A DNA stretch of 64,000 nucleotides from JAZBPO01 sp963691775. GTDB lineage: Bacteria; Pseudomonadota; Gammaproteobacteria; Pseudomonadales; Azotimanducaceae. The notes below the pieces were generated by a model, which saw only the letters and a list, made by a program, of their open reading frames with translations, had not been told where the DNA came from and did no database searches. Position 1 is the stretch's first letter, and the number at the start of each line of letters is the position of its first letter. The translations under genes and the position numbers were made by a program. The stretch is taken from positions 2,790,001-2,854,000 of the forward strand of contig OY829369.1 of NCBI GenBank assembly GCA_963691775.1, given 5' to 3'. This document shows, one piece after another, positions 33,846-42,781 of this stretch.

Positions 33846-35557
33846 ATGGCCTATCGCATCGGCCGCGCCGCCTACGCGGACATGTTCGGTCCGACTACGG
33901 GAGACCGGGTTCGCCTTGCGGATACGGAACTCATCGTGGAGGTGGAGCGCGACTTCACCACCTATGGCGATGAGGTGAAGTTCGGGGGTGGCAAGGTCAT
34001 TCGCGACGGTATGGGCCAGGCCCAGACGCCGCGGGCCGGAGGCGCCGTCGACACGGTGATCACCAACGCTCTCGTCATTGATCACTGGGGCATCGTCAAG
34101 GCCGATGTCGGCCTTCGCGACGGTCGCATCGTCGCCATCGGCAAGGCCGGCAACCCCGACACGCAGTCGGGCGTCGACATCATCATCGGTCCGTCCACGG
34201 AAGCGATCGCCGGCGAGGGCAAGATCCTCACTGCCGGCGGCTTTGACGCACACATTCACATGATCTGTCCGCAGCAGATCGAGGATGCGATTGCCTCTGG
34301 CGTCACGACCATGCTCGGGGCGGCACGGGCCCGGCGACCGGCACGAACGCCACGACCTGCACGCCTGGCCCCTGGCACATCGCTCGCATGATCGAGGCGG
34401 CCGATGCCTTCCCTGTGAATCTTGCCTACTCGGGCAAGGGCAACAGCGCGCGCCCGGAAGGCCTCATCGAGCAGATCGAGGGCGGCGCCTGCGCGCTCAA
34501 GTTGCACGAAGACTGGGGCACGACGCCCGCGGCCATCGACAACTGTCTGGCAATCGCGGACGAGTACGACGTGCAGGTGATGATCCACACTGACACGCTG
34601 AACGAGTCGGGGTTCGTCGAGCGCACCATTGACGCCATCGGTGGTCGCGCAATTCATGCGTTCCACACTGAAGGTGCGGGTGGCGGTCATGCGCCGGACA
34701 TCATTCGCGTCTGCGGCTTGCCGAACGTGATTCCGTCCTCCACGAATCCCACTCGGCCGTATACCGTCAACACGATCGATGAGCACCTCGACATGCTCAT
34801 GGTCTGCCATCACCTTGATCCGAAGATTCCCGAGGATGTCGCCTTTGCGGAATCGCGGATCCGTCGCGAGACCATTGCCGCCGAAGATATCCTTCATGAC
34901 TTTGGAGCCTTCTCGATCATTGCCTCCGATAGCCAGGCCATGGGCCGGGTTGGTGAGGTGCTCATTCGCACCTGGCAGACCGCTGACAAGATGAAGCGCC
35001 AGCGTGGCCGCCTGCGAGAGGAGACAGGTGAGAACGACAACGTCCGCGTGAAGCGCTATATCGCCAAGTACACGATCAATCCTGCTATCGCTCACGGTAT
35101 CGACGGTGAGATCGGTTCCATAGAGGTCGGCAAGCGCGCCGATCTGTGTCTTTGGGATCCTGCTTTCTTCGGCGTGAAGCCCGCCCTTGTGGTGGTAGGC
35201 GGCACCATTGCCTGTGCACCTATGGGAGATCCGAACGCGTCCATTCCGACGCCGCAGCCCGTGCATTACCGCGACATGTTCGGCGCGTTCGGCCGCGCCC
35301 GCACGAGTTCGTCGGTGACCTTCGTTTCGCAGGCTGCGCTCGATGAAGGGTTGCAGGCAGCATTGCGGGTGGACAAGCAGCTCGTCGCGGTGCGCGGAAC
35401 CCGCGAGCGCAACGCGAAGGCGCGCATGGTGCACAACAGCGCAACGCCGCACATCGAGGTGGATCCGGAAACCTATGAGGTACGCGCCGACGGGGAACTG
35501 CTCGTTTGCGAACCGGCAGACGTGCTGCCTATGGCGCAGCGCTATTTCCTTTTCTGA
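33846..35557 (+). pseudogene. ureC: Urease subunit alpha, interrupted by a single-base frameshift
   Basis: UreC carries the dinuclear nickel active site. Both halves are present and intact: the first (33846 to about 34320) has GGFDAHIHMICP with the first nickel histidines, the second has ALKLHEDWG with the carbamylated lysine, VMIHTDTLNESGF, AFHTEGAGGGHAPD, VCHHLD and ASDSQAMGRVGEV. At 34317-34320 the sequence has GGGG where five G are needed; adding one G restores GGGTGPATGTNATTC and a 570-residue protein of normal length. As written, translation stops at 34391 after 181 residues. All other ure genes are intact, so a sequencing error or very recent mutation is likely. Confidence 0.93.
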
Positions 35558-35560
35558 CGC

Positions 35561-36022
35561 ATGAACGATCGAGCGCCCAGGGCCATAGCCGTCGAGCACG
35601 GCGGTGCCTTCGACGACAGCGTCTGTCTCGATTTCGATGCGCGGCATCGCCGTCGCATCCTGCTGACGACGGAGCAGGGGCGTGAGGTGCTGCTCGACCT
35701 CTCCGAGGTGCCGTCGCTGGACGAGGGTGACGTCCTCCGTCTCGAAAGTGGCGGAGGCGTAGTTGTCCGCTGCGCAGAGGAATCACTTCTCGAAGCCAGG
35801 CCCTCGGATGCAGGCGAACTGCCTCGTCTCGCCTGGCATCTCGGCAATCGTCATCTGCCCACCGAGATCGGGGTCGATGCACTGTGGATTCGTGAGGACC
35901 ACGTCATCGAAGACATGCTCAAGCGCCTGGGCGCGCACGTGCGGGCCGTGCGGCGGCCCTTCAGGCCGGAGGGCGGGGCCTACGGGCACGGCAGGACCCA
36001 TGGTCATGACCATGCTCACTGA
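35561..36022 (+). CDS. ureE: Urease accessory protein UreE (nickel chaperone)
   Basis: UreE delivers nickel to the UreDFG-apourease complex. The 153-residue protein has an N-terminal peptide-binding domain (about 1-75) and a C-terminal metal-binding domain with WHLGNRHLPTEI, and ends in a histidine-rich tail (HGRTHGHDHAH) that would store nickel. It starts 3 bases after ureC and its end overlaps the ureF start, so the accessory genes are translationally coupled. Confidence 0.96.
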   Translation: MNDRAPRAIAVEHGGAFDDSVCLDFDARHRRRILLTTEQGREVLLDLSEVPSLDEGDVLRLESGGGVVVRCAEESLLEARPSDAGELPRLAWHLGNRHLPTEIGVDALWIREDHVIEDMLKRLGAHVRAVRRPFRPEGGAYGHGRTHGHDHAH

Positions 36023-36689
36023 CGGTGCCGTTCGCTATCGCCTGCAGTCGTGGTTCTCTCCAGCTTATCCGGTCGGCGGCTACACCTATTCGCATGGACT
36101 CGAGCGGGCCGTCGAAGTGCGCGATGTCGTCGACGCAGGGAGTGCCGAGGCATGGATTCGAGACGTGCTTGTCTCCGGTGCAGGGCGCAGCGACGCGATC
36201 CTCATGGCGGAGGCCTGGCGGTGCGAGGATGCGGACGCTTCTGCGGAGCTTGCCGAGCTCGCGCGCGCGCTCGCGCCGACGGCAGAGCGGCAACTGGAAA
36301 GCGTTGCGCAGGGTCGTGCGTTTCTGGACGTCACGACCGCTGCGTGGCCGGGTGAGCGTCTTTCCTGGGCTGAGGCACTGCCTGTCGACATGCGCGTGCA
36401 CGCAGTGATCGTCGGCCTTGCCGGACGTGCGCACGATCTACCGCTCGATGCGCTTCTCGAAGCGCATCTGCAGGCTTTCGCGGCGAACCTTGTGTCCGCC
36501 GCGGTGCGTCTCGTCCCGCTCGGGCAGACTGACGGTCAGCGTCTGCAGGCACGCTTCGAGCCCGTGGTGGCAGCTGTTGCGCATGCGGCTGCGGCGGCGT
36601 CACGGGAAGATATAGGTGGCGTCGCGCTTCTCGCGGACGTTGCCTCCATGCAACATGAAACCCAGTACACGAGGCTTTTCCGCTCATGA
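36006..36689 (+). CDS. ureF: Urease accessory protein UreF
   Basis: UreF binds UreD and acts on UreG GTPase during urease activation. The 227-residue helical protein has WFSPAYPVGGYTYSHGLE near residue 15 and AFAANLVSAAVRLVPLGQTDGQ near residue 155, both family signatures. ATGs at 36000, 36006 and 36012 are in frame; I choose 36006, which is 9 bases after AGGA. Its stop overlaps the ureG start (ATGA). Confidence 0.95.
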   Translation: MTMLTDGAVRYRLQSWFSPAYPVGGYTYSHGLERAVEVRDVVDAGSAEAWIRDVLVSGAGRSDAILMAEAWRCEDADASAELAELARALAPTAERQLESVAQGRAFLDVTTAAWPGERLSWAEALPVDMRVHAVIVGLAGRAHDLPLDALLEAHLQAFAANLVSAAVRLVPLGQTDGQRLQARFEPVVAAVAHAAAAASREDIGGVALLADVASMQHETQYTRLFRS

Positions 36690-37336
36690 CGACTGCATCG
36701 ACCGGCTCTGCGCACGGCCCGCTCCGGGTCGGGATCGGCGGCCCCGTCGGGTCTGGCAAGACGGCACTGATGGAGCATCTGTGCCGACACTTCCACGCGC
36801 GTATCGAGATCTGCGCGATCACCAACGACATCTACACGAAGGAAGATGCCCGAATTCTGACTGCGACGGGCGCGCTTCCCGCCGATCGTATCCTCGGCGT
36901 CGAGACCGGCGGCTGCCCGCATACGGCCATTCGCGAAGACGCTTCGATCAATCTAGCGGCCATCGTCGACATGCGCGCGCAATTCCCGGGGCTCGATCTC
37001 ATCCTGATCGAATCAGGCGGGGACAATCTCGCGGCGACATTCAGCCCCGAGCTCGCGGACCTCACGATCTATGTCATCGACGTCGCTCAGGGCGAGAAGA
37101 TCCCCCGCAAGGGTGGCCCGGGTATCACGCGCTCCGACATCTTTGTCATCAACAAGACCGATCTCGCGCCCCACGTCGGGGCATCGCTGGACGTCATGGC
37201 GGCGGACACCGAAAGGATGCGGGGCGACGCGCCCTTTGTGATGACCAACCTGCGTTCAGGCGAGGGCGTGGATGACGTGATCAAGCTCATCTGTCGCCTC
37301 GGTGGGCTCGAGCACGCGGCTGCCGGAGTTCAGTAG
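36686..37336 (+). CDS. ureG: Urease accessory GTPase UreG
   Basis: UreG is the SIMIBI-class GTPase that couples GTP hydrolysis to nickel insertion. The 216-residue protein has the P-loop GGPVGSGKT (18-26), the metal-binding CPH in GGCPHTAIREDAS, ESGGDNLAATFSP and the base-specificity NKTD. It is the last urease gene. No nickel permease (UreJ/HupE or NikABCDE) follows, so nickel must come from a system elsewhere. Confidence 0.98.
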   Translation: MTTASTGSAHGPLRVGIGGPVGSGKTALMEHLCRHFHARIEICAITNDIYTKEDARILTATGALPADRILGVETGGCPHTAIREDASINLAAIVDMRAQFPGLDLILIESGGDNLAATFSPELADLTIYVIDVAQGEKIPRKGGPGITRSDIFVINKTDLAPHVGASLDVMAADTERMRGDAPFVMTNLRSGEGVDDVIKLICRLGGLEHAAAGVQ

Positions 37337-37417
37337 CCTTCACGCCGCGCATACGGCGGCGGCGCACAATAGTCGTGACCGCTTACAAAGCCGCTAACGC
37401 GAAGCAGGCGCCGCCCC

Positions 37418-37930
37418 ATGACCCGCCCTGGTGTACTCGATCCGCTCGGACGCTTCGTCCGTCATGAGCCATTGCCCGCGCCTGCGGTCGACATCCCCCG
37501 CTTCATGGGGACCTGGTATGTGCTCGGTGGCATCCTCACGCCGATCGAGCGCTTCGCTCACAATCCAGTGGAGCGGTATACGCTCGAACCCGACGGTTCC
37601 ATCGACACGCACTTCCGGTTCCGGCTCGGCAGTCCCCGCGGACGCTTCTGCGCGCTGCGGTCGCGCGCCTATGTGGCCGATGATCCGTCCGGTTCCGTGT
37701 GGAAAATGGAGTTCCTGCCGCCGATCCGTCTCGATTACCGCATCGCCTATTTGGATGCGCAGTACGAGACCACCCTTGTTGCTCGAGCGCGGCGCGATCT
37801 GCTCTGGATCATGGCGCGCAGGCCAGACGTTGACCCAACCGTCTACGGCGAGCTCGTCGCCCGTGCGGAAGGGCTCGGGTATGATCCCGATCGCATTCGC
37901 ACGGCACCGCACTGCTGGCCTCACGCCTGA
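37418..37930 (+). CDS. Lipocalin-family protein (Blc-like)
   Basis: A 170-residue protein with the lipocalin entry motif RFMGTWYVLGG near residue 28 and the later WIMARRPDVD segment typical of bacterial lipocalin Blc. Lipocalins bind fatty acids or lysophospholipids. Unlike E. coli Blc it has no signal peptide or lipobox, so it would be cytoplasmic unless the true start lies elsewhere; no better upstream start is visible. An ACAATAG stretch at about 37366 could hold a -10 box. It stands alone after ureG. Confidence 0.78.
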   Translation: MTRPGVLDPLGRFVRHEPLPAPAVDIPRFMGTWYVLGGILTPIERFAHNPVERYTLEPDGSIDTHFRFRLGSPRGRFCALRSRAYVADDPSGSVWKMEFLPPIRLDYRIAYLDAQYETTLVARARRDLLWIMARRPDVDPTVYGELVARAEGLGYDPDRIRTAPHCWPHA

Positions 37931-38012
37931 TCTGGCGCTTCGGGTTCGATCGGGCGAATCGTTCAAAGAGTCATCGATCGCCGCGATCTGCGGTTGAACG
38001 TGAGGAACCGCG

Positions 38013-38819
38013 ATGGGCACCCATTTCGAGAATCCCCTCCTGCGCCCCTTCAAGCGCCTGCTGCGGAAGAAGAAAAAGCGTCTGACGCCTGCGGAAGCGG
38101 AACGGGCACTTGCTGAGATGAAGCAGTTCCTCGAGACCACCGCGGGCGTGACGATGCACCCGTCCCAGTCAGATCGCTCCATTGCTCCGCCGAAGGACAT
38201 CGTCAACAAGGTGCAGGGCAGCAGTAAAGCGCATCCGGACACGTTCATCGGCGGAGGCGCACAGACGGCGCTGCAGTACATGCGATTGATCGAGGCGGCG
38301 GGCGTTCGCCTGAAGGACATGGGCGCCATGCTTGACTTCGGCATCGGTACGGGCCGCGTATCCCTTCACTTCACGCCGTTCGAGGTCCAGCGCTACGGCT
38401 GTGATGTGAACGACGTTGCCGTCGACTGGTGCCGTGACGCCTATGCCGGTCAGATCGAGATCGCAAAGACGGGTCTCGAACCGCCATTGCCCTATGACGC
38501 CGACAGCTTCGACCTCGTCCTCGCGACCAGCGTGTTTACACATACGCCGTACAAGATGTACGCACCCTGGATCGCGGAGCTAGATCGCGTCCTGCGCCCC
38601 GGCGGCGCCGTTGCGGCCACGGTCCATGACTTCGGCGCGGCTGAGGCCCAGGCTGCGAGCGAAGGCTATTTCGAGACGGGGACCGATCGCGGGCTTCACA
38701 TCAACACCTACCTGACGCGCGAGCACTTCGAGGCACTCTTCGGGGCGCGCTTCGACGTGCGGCAGGTCGAGGTCGATGCACCGAATCAGGCGTTCTTCGT
38801 TGCGGTGAAGGCCGCCTGA
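38013..38819 (+). CDS. Class I SAM-dependent methyltransferase
   Basis: A 268-residue protein with SAM motif I MLDFGIGTGRVSLHF near residue 109, an acidic residue at the end of strand 2 (YGCDVNDVAVDWC), and motif FDLVLATSVFTH with LDRVLRPGGAVAATV. The N-terminal 60 residues are basic and helical (LLRKKKKRLTPAEAERALAE). Substrate cannot be predicted; sequence style resembles methyltransferases of surface glycan or small-molecule pathways. GAGG precedes the ATG. It follows the lipocalin in the same direction with an 82-base gap. Confidence 0.8.
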   Translation: MGTHFENPLLRPFKRLLRKKKKRLTPAEAERALAEMKQFLETTAGVTMHPSQSDRSIAPPKDIVNKVQGSSKAHPDTFIGGGAQTALQYMRLIEAAGVRLKDMGAMLDFGIGTGRVSLHFTPFEVQRYGCDVNDVAVDWCRDAYAGQIEIAKTGLEPPLPYDADSFDLVLATSVFTHTPYKMYAPWIAELDRVLRPGGAVAATVHDFGAAEAQAASEGYFETGTDRGLHINTYLTREHFEALFGARFDVRQVEVDAPNQAFFVAVKAA

Positions 38820-38871
38820 GAGCGGGCGATCTTCACGGCATCTGCACGTGCGTCCGCGCTAGCATCCGCAG

Positions 38872-39606
38872 ATGTCTGAAGACGCTCCACACGCCTGTGT
38901 CCTGCTCGTAGAAGATCACCGCGACATCGCGGAGATGGTCTATGACGGTCTCGAGGCAGCGGGATTTCAGGTCGACTACGCGTCCGATGGCTCTGCCGCG
39001 CTCGGTCTCGCCGCCGACAACGACTACGACGTCGTCGTTCTCGATCTGATGCTGCCGCGCCTGGACGGCATGGAGGTCTGTCGCCGCCTGCGCAAGGACC
39101 TTCGCAGCGACGTCCCTGTGCTCATGCTCACTGCGCGCGATACGCTCGAGGACAAGATCGCAGGCCTTGACGCGGGCGCCGATGATTATCTGGTCAAGCC
39201 CTTTGCGATAGGCGAGCTCGAAGCACGCATTCGGGCATTGCTCCGTCGCAGCCGCGGGCAGGTCGCGCAGGAGCGCTTCGAGGTCGCCGATCTGGTGCTC
39301 GATACGGGCACCTGGCGGGTCACTCGTGCGGGCCAGGTGCTGTCCGTCACGCCCATCGGTATGAAACTGCTCACGGTCCTCATGCGCGCCGCGCCGCAGG
39401 TGGTCTCCCGTCGCCAGCTTGAGCGAGAGGTCTGGGGCGAAGGTCTGCCGGATTCCGATACGCTGCGCTCGCATCTCTACACCCTGCGCAAGGCCGTCGA
39501 CCGACCCTTTGACCATGCGCTGATCGAGACCGTATCCGGAGCGGGCTACCGCATCGCCGTGTTTGAGGAGACGGAGCCTCCGGGCGCGGCAGCTGATGGC
39601 GACTGA
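38872..39606 (+). CDS. OmpR/PhoB-family response regulator
   Basis: A 244-residue two-domain regulator. The receiver domain (about 8-120) has acidic pocket E14-D15, phosphoacceptor D58 in VVLDLMLPRLDG and the conserved lysine in LVKPF. The C-terminal winged helix (about 135-230) has LTVLMRAAPQVVSRRQLEREVWG and LRSHLYTLRKAVD. A TAGCAT at 38860-38865 ends only 6 bases before the ATG; if this is the -10 box the mRNA would be leaderless. The sensor kinase gene overlaps its end. Confidence 0.93.
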   Translation: MSEDAPHACVLLVEDHRDIAEMVYDGLEAAGFQVDYASDGSAALGLAADNDYDVVVLDLMLPRLDGMEVCRRLRKDLRSDVPVLMLTARDTLEDKIAGLDAGADDYLVKPFAIGELEARIRALLRRSRGQVAQERFEVADLVLDTGTWRVTRAGQVLSVTPIGMKLLTVLMRAAPQVVSRRQLEREVWGEGLPDSDTLRSHLYTLRKAVDRPFDHALIETVSGAGYRIAVFEETEPPGAAADGD

Positions 39607-40903
39607 GCAAGGGCTGTCTCGACGTTTTCTGCAGGCCTTCATCCTGCAGGCGCTGCTCATCAGCGTAACGGCGATCCTGGGTATCTGGCTTGCACGCTTC
39701 ATTCTGGAGGACGTGCTCATCGAGCAGGCCCTTGAGCAGGAAGCGGCCTGGTTCTGGGAACAGCGCGAACTGCGCTCGGACGTCCGCCCGCCTGAGGCGC
39801 GCAACATTCGTGGTTGGGTGCTGCCCGACAGCGATGTCGAACTGCCGGCGCTCTTTCGCTCGCACGGGCCTGGCCTTCACGCGCTCGAGGTGACGGATGG
39901 GGTTCGTACGCTGCACGTGAGCGAGCGCGGCGATGCCCGTCTCTTCCTGCTCTTCGACGGTGCCGGCGTGGATTTGCTGACGACCTACTTCGGCCTCATG
40001 CCGCTCGCTCTGGTGCTCATTGCGCTCTACCTGACGGCGTGGCTTGGCTACCGCGCGACGGACGAAGTGCTGTCGCCGATTACGGCGCTCGCGCGTCTCA
40101 TCTCCGGAATGGACGTTGAACATCTTGACGCAGCGGCTTTGCGGAATCAGCGCTTCGCAAAGGACCCGGATGAAGAGGTGGCGGTGCTCGCAGGCGCCCT
40201 TGCGGACTTCACGGAGCGCCTTGACGCATTTGTCGATCGAGAGCGCAACTTCACGCGAGATGCGAGTCACGAACTGCGATCTCCACTGACCGTCATGGCC
40301 ATGGGCGTGGAAATGCTGGAAAGCGAAGATCTTTCCAGTCGGGGCCGGACATCGCTCGCGCGCCTTGGTCGTGCGGTGCGCGACATGCGCGAGCTTGTCG
40401 AGGCGTTTCTCCTGCTGGCGCGGGAGGCGGACGACGCGTTTCAGCGTGAACGTCTGTGCGTGAACGAGTTGGTTGAGGTTGAGCTAGAACGGGCGCGGCT
40501 CACGCGCGGCGATCCGCTGCAAACGCGACTCGATGCAGACGGGGAACTGTGGACGAACGCACCCAGGCAGGTCCTCGCCTCGCTCATCGGAAATCTCGTC
40601 CGCAATGCGGCGTCGCACGGCGACGGTGAAGTGCTGGCAAGCGTGAGCGCCGGTGCCCTGCTCATCGAGGACAGGGGTAAGGGCATGGCGCCGGAGGAGC
40701 TCGAGCGCGCCTTCGATCCTTTTTTTCGCGGCGCCGAAAGTCGGCGAGGCGGACACGGCGTTGGTCTCACGATCGTGCAGCGCCTTTCCGATCGCTTCGG
40801 CTGGCCCGTTGAAATCGAGAGCGAACCCGGTGTCGGGACGCGCGTGCGGGTGCGCTTTCCCGATGCGGAATTCGACAGCACGAGCACAGGCGCCGCGTCC
40901 TGA
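39596..40903 (+). CDS. Sensor histidine kinase
   Basis: A 435-residue membrane kinase: helix 1 at about 12-34, a short periplasmic domain (about 35-130), helix 2 at about 133-151, a HAMP linker, dimerisation/phosphoacceptor H225 in RDASHELRSPLTVMA, and an HATPase domain with N box LIGNLVRNAASHG, G1 IEDRGKGM and G2 GGHGVGLTIV. It overlaps the response regulator by 11 bases, forming a dedicated pair. The signal sensed and the target genes are not evident from the neighbourhood. Confidence 0.92.
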   Translation: MATEQGLSRRFLQAFILQALLISVTAILGIWLARFILEDVLIEQALEQEAAWFWEQRELRSDVRPPEARNIRGWVLPDSDVELPALFRSHGPGLHALEVTDGVRTLHVSERGDARLFLLFDGAGVDLLTTYFGLMPLALVLIALYLTAWLGYRATDEVLSPITALARLISGMDVEHLDAAALRNQRFAKDPDEEVAVLAGALADFTERLDAFVDRERNFTRDASHELRSPLTVMAMGVEMLESEDLSSRGRTSLARLGRAVRDMRELVEAFLLLAREADDAFQRERLCVNELVEVELERARLTRGDPLQTRLDADGELWTNAPRQVLASLIGNLVRNAASHGDGEVLASVSAGALLIEDRGKGMAPEELERAFDPFFRGAESRRGGHGVGLTIVQRLSDRFGWPVEIESEPGVGTRVRVRFPDAEFDSTSTGAAS

Positions 40904-40996
40904 GTTCGCTTCACGCGCACTTCACGTGACGGCGACTTCGGCTCCACGCTTCTTCGGGAAACTGACGCTTTCCCGGATCTTCGTTGGAGCACCTTC

Positions 40997-41671
40997 GTGA
41001 GGAAACGACTTGGAACCTTGCTGCTGCTCGTCGCTGGCGCCCTTGCCGGCGGTCGCGCCTACGCTTCAGTGACCGACTATCGCTTTGACGTCTTGCTTGA
41101 TGAGGCGCGAATTGGCTCACACGCCTTCCGCGTGGAGCGTGACCGTAATGGTACTCGCCAGGTCGATATCGATGCGGCATTCGACGTTCGCCTGCTGTTC
41201 GTGCCCGTGTATTCCTATCGCCATCAGAACGTTGAGCACTGGTCGGACGGATGTCTGGTCGGTCTGGTTTCAACGACCGACGACAACGGACGCGCCTTCG
41301 CTGTACGCGCGCGCGCTGAAAACGACGGTCTTCGGGTCGACGCGGGTGGCACCGATCGGGCTCTGCAAGGCTGCGTGCGCTCCTTCGCGTACTGGGACCG
41401 AGACTTCCTACAGGCCGAGCGGCTGCTCAACAGCCAGGACGGCGCTTTGGTCGACGTTGATGTGCAGGGCCCCCTTTACGGCGAATTTCGTATCGGCGAG
41501 CACCGCGTGGCCGGTGAGCGCTTTCGGATCAGCGCCGAGACGAACCTCGTGATCGACGTTTGGTACGCGGCGGACGGTAGCTGGCTCGGCCTCGAGACGG
41601 AGCGTGAGGGACGCACGATCCGATATGTGCCTCAGGGCGCTCCACTCCACGCGCTGCACAGCGATGCCTGA
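40997..41671 (+). CDS. Exported DUF6134-like protein
   Basis: A 224-residue protein with a signal peptide (MRKRLGTLLLLVAGALAGGR, cleavage near AYA-S) starting at a GTG. The mature part is beta-rich, opening YRFDVLLDEARIGSHAFRVE and containing SYRHQNVEHWSDGCLVGLVS. This 'cognate small change of the input name' pattern is like DUF6134/DUF3108 lipid-associated periplasmic proteins, but I am not certain of the exact family. Two cysteines (in DGCL and QGCV) might pair. It follows the kinase by 93 bases, possibly as a separate unit. Confidence 0.6.
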   Translation: MRKRLGTLLLLVAGALAGGRAYASVTDYRFDVLLDEARIGSHAFRVERDRNGTRQVDIDAAFDVRLLFVPVYSYRHQNVEHWSDGCLVGLVSTTDDNGRAFAVRARAENDGLRVDAGGTDRALQGCVRSFAYWDRDFLQAERLLNSQDGALVDVDVQGPLYGEFRIGEHRVAGERFRISAETNLVIDVWYAADGSWLGLETEREGRTIRYVPQGAPLHALHSDA

Positions 41672-41959
41672 GTTCACCGACGGCGGCCGCGCCCGGGTCG
41701 TGCAGGCCTGACGAGCTGGGTGGACCCTGCCCTTCGCTTGACGGACGTCTCTCTCGAGGTCGTGCCTTGGCGGGCCAATTCGCCGCCCGTCATCGCACCC
41801 GCTGCGGCCCAGGCCGTCGGCTATCCGCCTGCTCCGGCCCGGTGCGGCCGCAGTGCAGCCGAGACTTTCCTGTCTGCCGGGCGGGGCCGGAAAGCGGTTC
41901 CCCCTCGTGCGCGCTCGGAGTCGCCGGCATACGGGACGCATTGGCAGAGCGCGCCGAAC

Positions 41960-42667
41960 CTACCAGGTTTCCCCGAACGGACGGATCACCGAATCGAAGG
42001 TCCATGCGCTCTTCGGTTGATGGGCGATGCGATAGACCTCTTCAGCGATGTCGGTCGGTTGGCAAAAGAAGTCGTCCGGTCGATCGGCGAAGCGCTTGCG
42101 CGTCCACTCGAGGTCGATCACCGCGTCGATTGCTACGTACGCGGCGTGCACGCCCTTCGGGCCTGCGTCGCGAGCGATCGATTCCATGAGGATTCGTTGA
42201 GCGGCCTTCGTCGGCGCGAAACCTGCGAAGAAGCTCTTGCCCCGATAGGCGGATGTGTTGCCTGTAGCGACCAGAGCACCGCCTCCTGCTTCGATCATCG
42301 CGGGTACGGTGCGCCGCGAGAGGTGCAGCAGCGCCATCACGTTCACTTGGAAGTTGCGCTCCAGCAGCTCCGGCTCTATGTCGAGGAAGGAGCCCCAGCC
42401 GCCACCGACAGCGTTATGGATGACCACGTTCGGAGAGCCGAGGTCAGCGTCGATACGATCGCAGGACGCCATCAGCGCCGCCGCGTTGCTGACGTCGCAT
42501 GGATACGCGTGAATGCGCGCGTGCTCTGTTGCCAGGTCGGTTAGACGGGCTTCATCTCGTGCCATCGCAGCGACGCTGTAGCCGGCCTCTGCGAAGTGGC
42601 GCACGATCGCCGCGCCTGTGCCCGGACCGACGCCGGTGACAAGGCAGGTACCCTTCGTTTCATTCAT
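41960..42667 (-). CDS. Short-chain dehydrogenase/reductase
   Basis: A 235-residue SDR. The nucleotide motif is VTGVGPGTGAAIVRHF near residue 11, and the NNAG position reads HNAVGGG. The catalytic area is GNTSAYRGKSFFAGFAPTKAAQR: the usual tyrosine of YxxxK is replaced by phenylalanine-alanine-proline (FAPTK), keeping the lysine, so activity is uncertain. It ends with DSVIRPFGETW, a form seen in SDRs annotated near glucose/ribitol dehydrogenases. It is divergent from the next SDR, whose start lies 114 bases away. The ATG at 42667 is preferred over a much longer shadow frame. Confidence 0.82.
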   Translation of the reverse strand: MNETKGTCLVTGVGPGTGAAIVRHFAEAGYSVAAMARDEARLTDLATEHARIHAYPCDVSNAAALMASCDRIDADLGSPNVVIHNAVGGGWGSFLDIEPELLERNFQVNVMALLHLSRRTVPAMIEAGGGALVATGNTSAYRGKSFFAGFAPTKAAQRILMESIARDAGPKGVHAAYVAIDAVIDLEWTRKRFADRPDDFFCQPTDIAEEVYRIAHQPKSAWTFDSVIRPFGETW

Positions 42668-42781
42668 AGCGATCACTCCTCTGCTGTTTTCATGCTCGCG
42701 CATCGACGCGCGGCGGAACAGGGGGGGAATGAGCCGGTTAGAATCATCAGCTTGCGTGGATCGTGTGCGAGGAGCGCAGAC

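Noticed and set aside
34314..34391. Programmed -1 frameshifting or a natural split of UreC at the ATGA junction
   Set aside because: CTC GGG GCG is not a canonical slippery heptamer, no strong downstream hairpin was evident, and a split would drop the essential GTGPATGTNATT loop.
34256..35647. 463-codon minus-strand frame opposite ureC
   Set aside because: It is antisense to a well-conserved urease sequence and resembles no protein.
41672..41959. Small genes in the gap between the DUF6134-like gene and the SDR
   Set aside because: Frames on both strands are Arg/Pro/Ala-rich shadows without ribosome sites or recognisable motifs.
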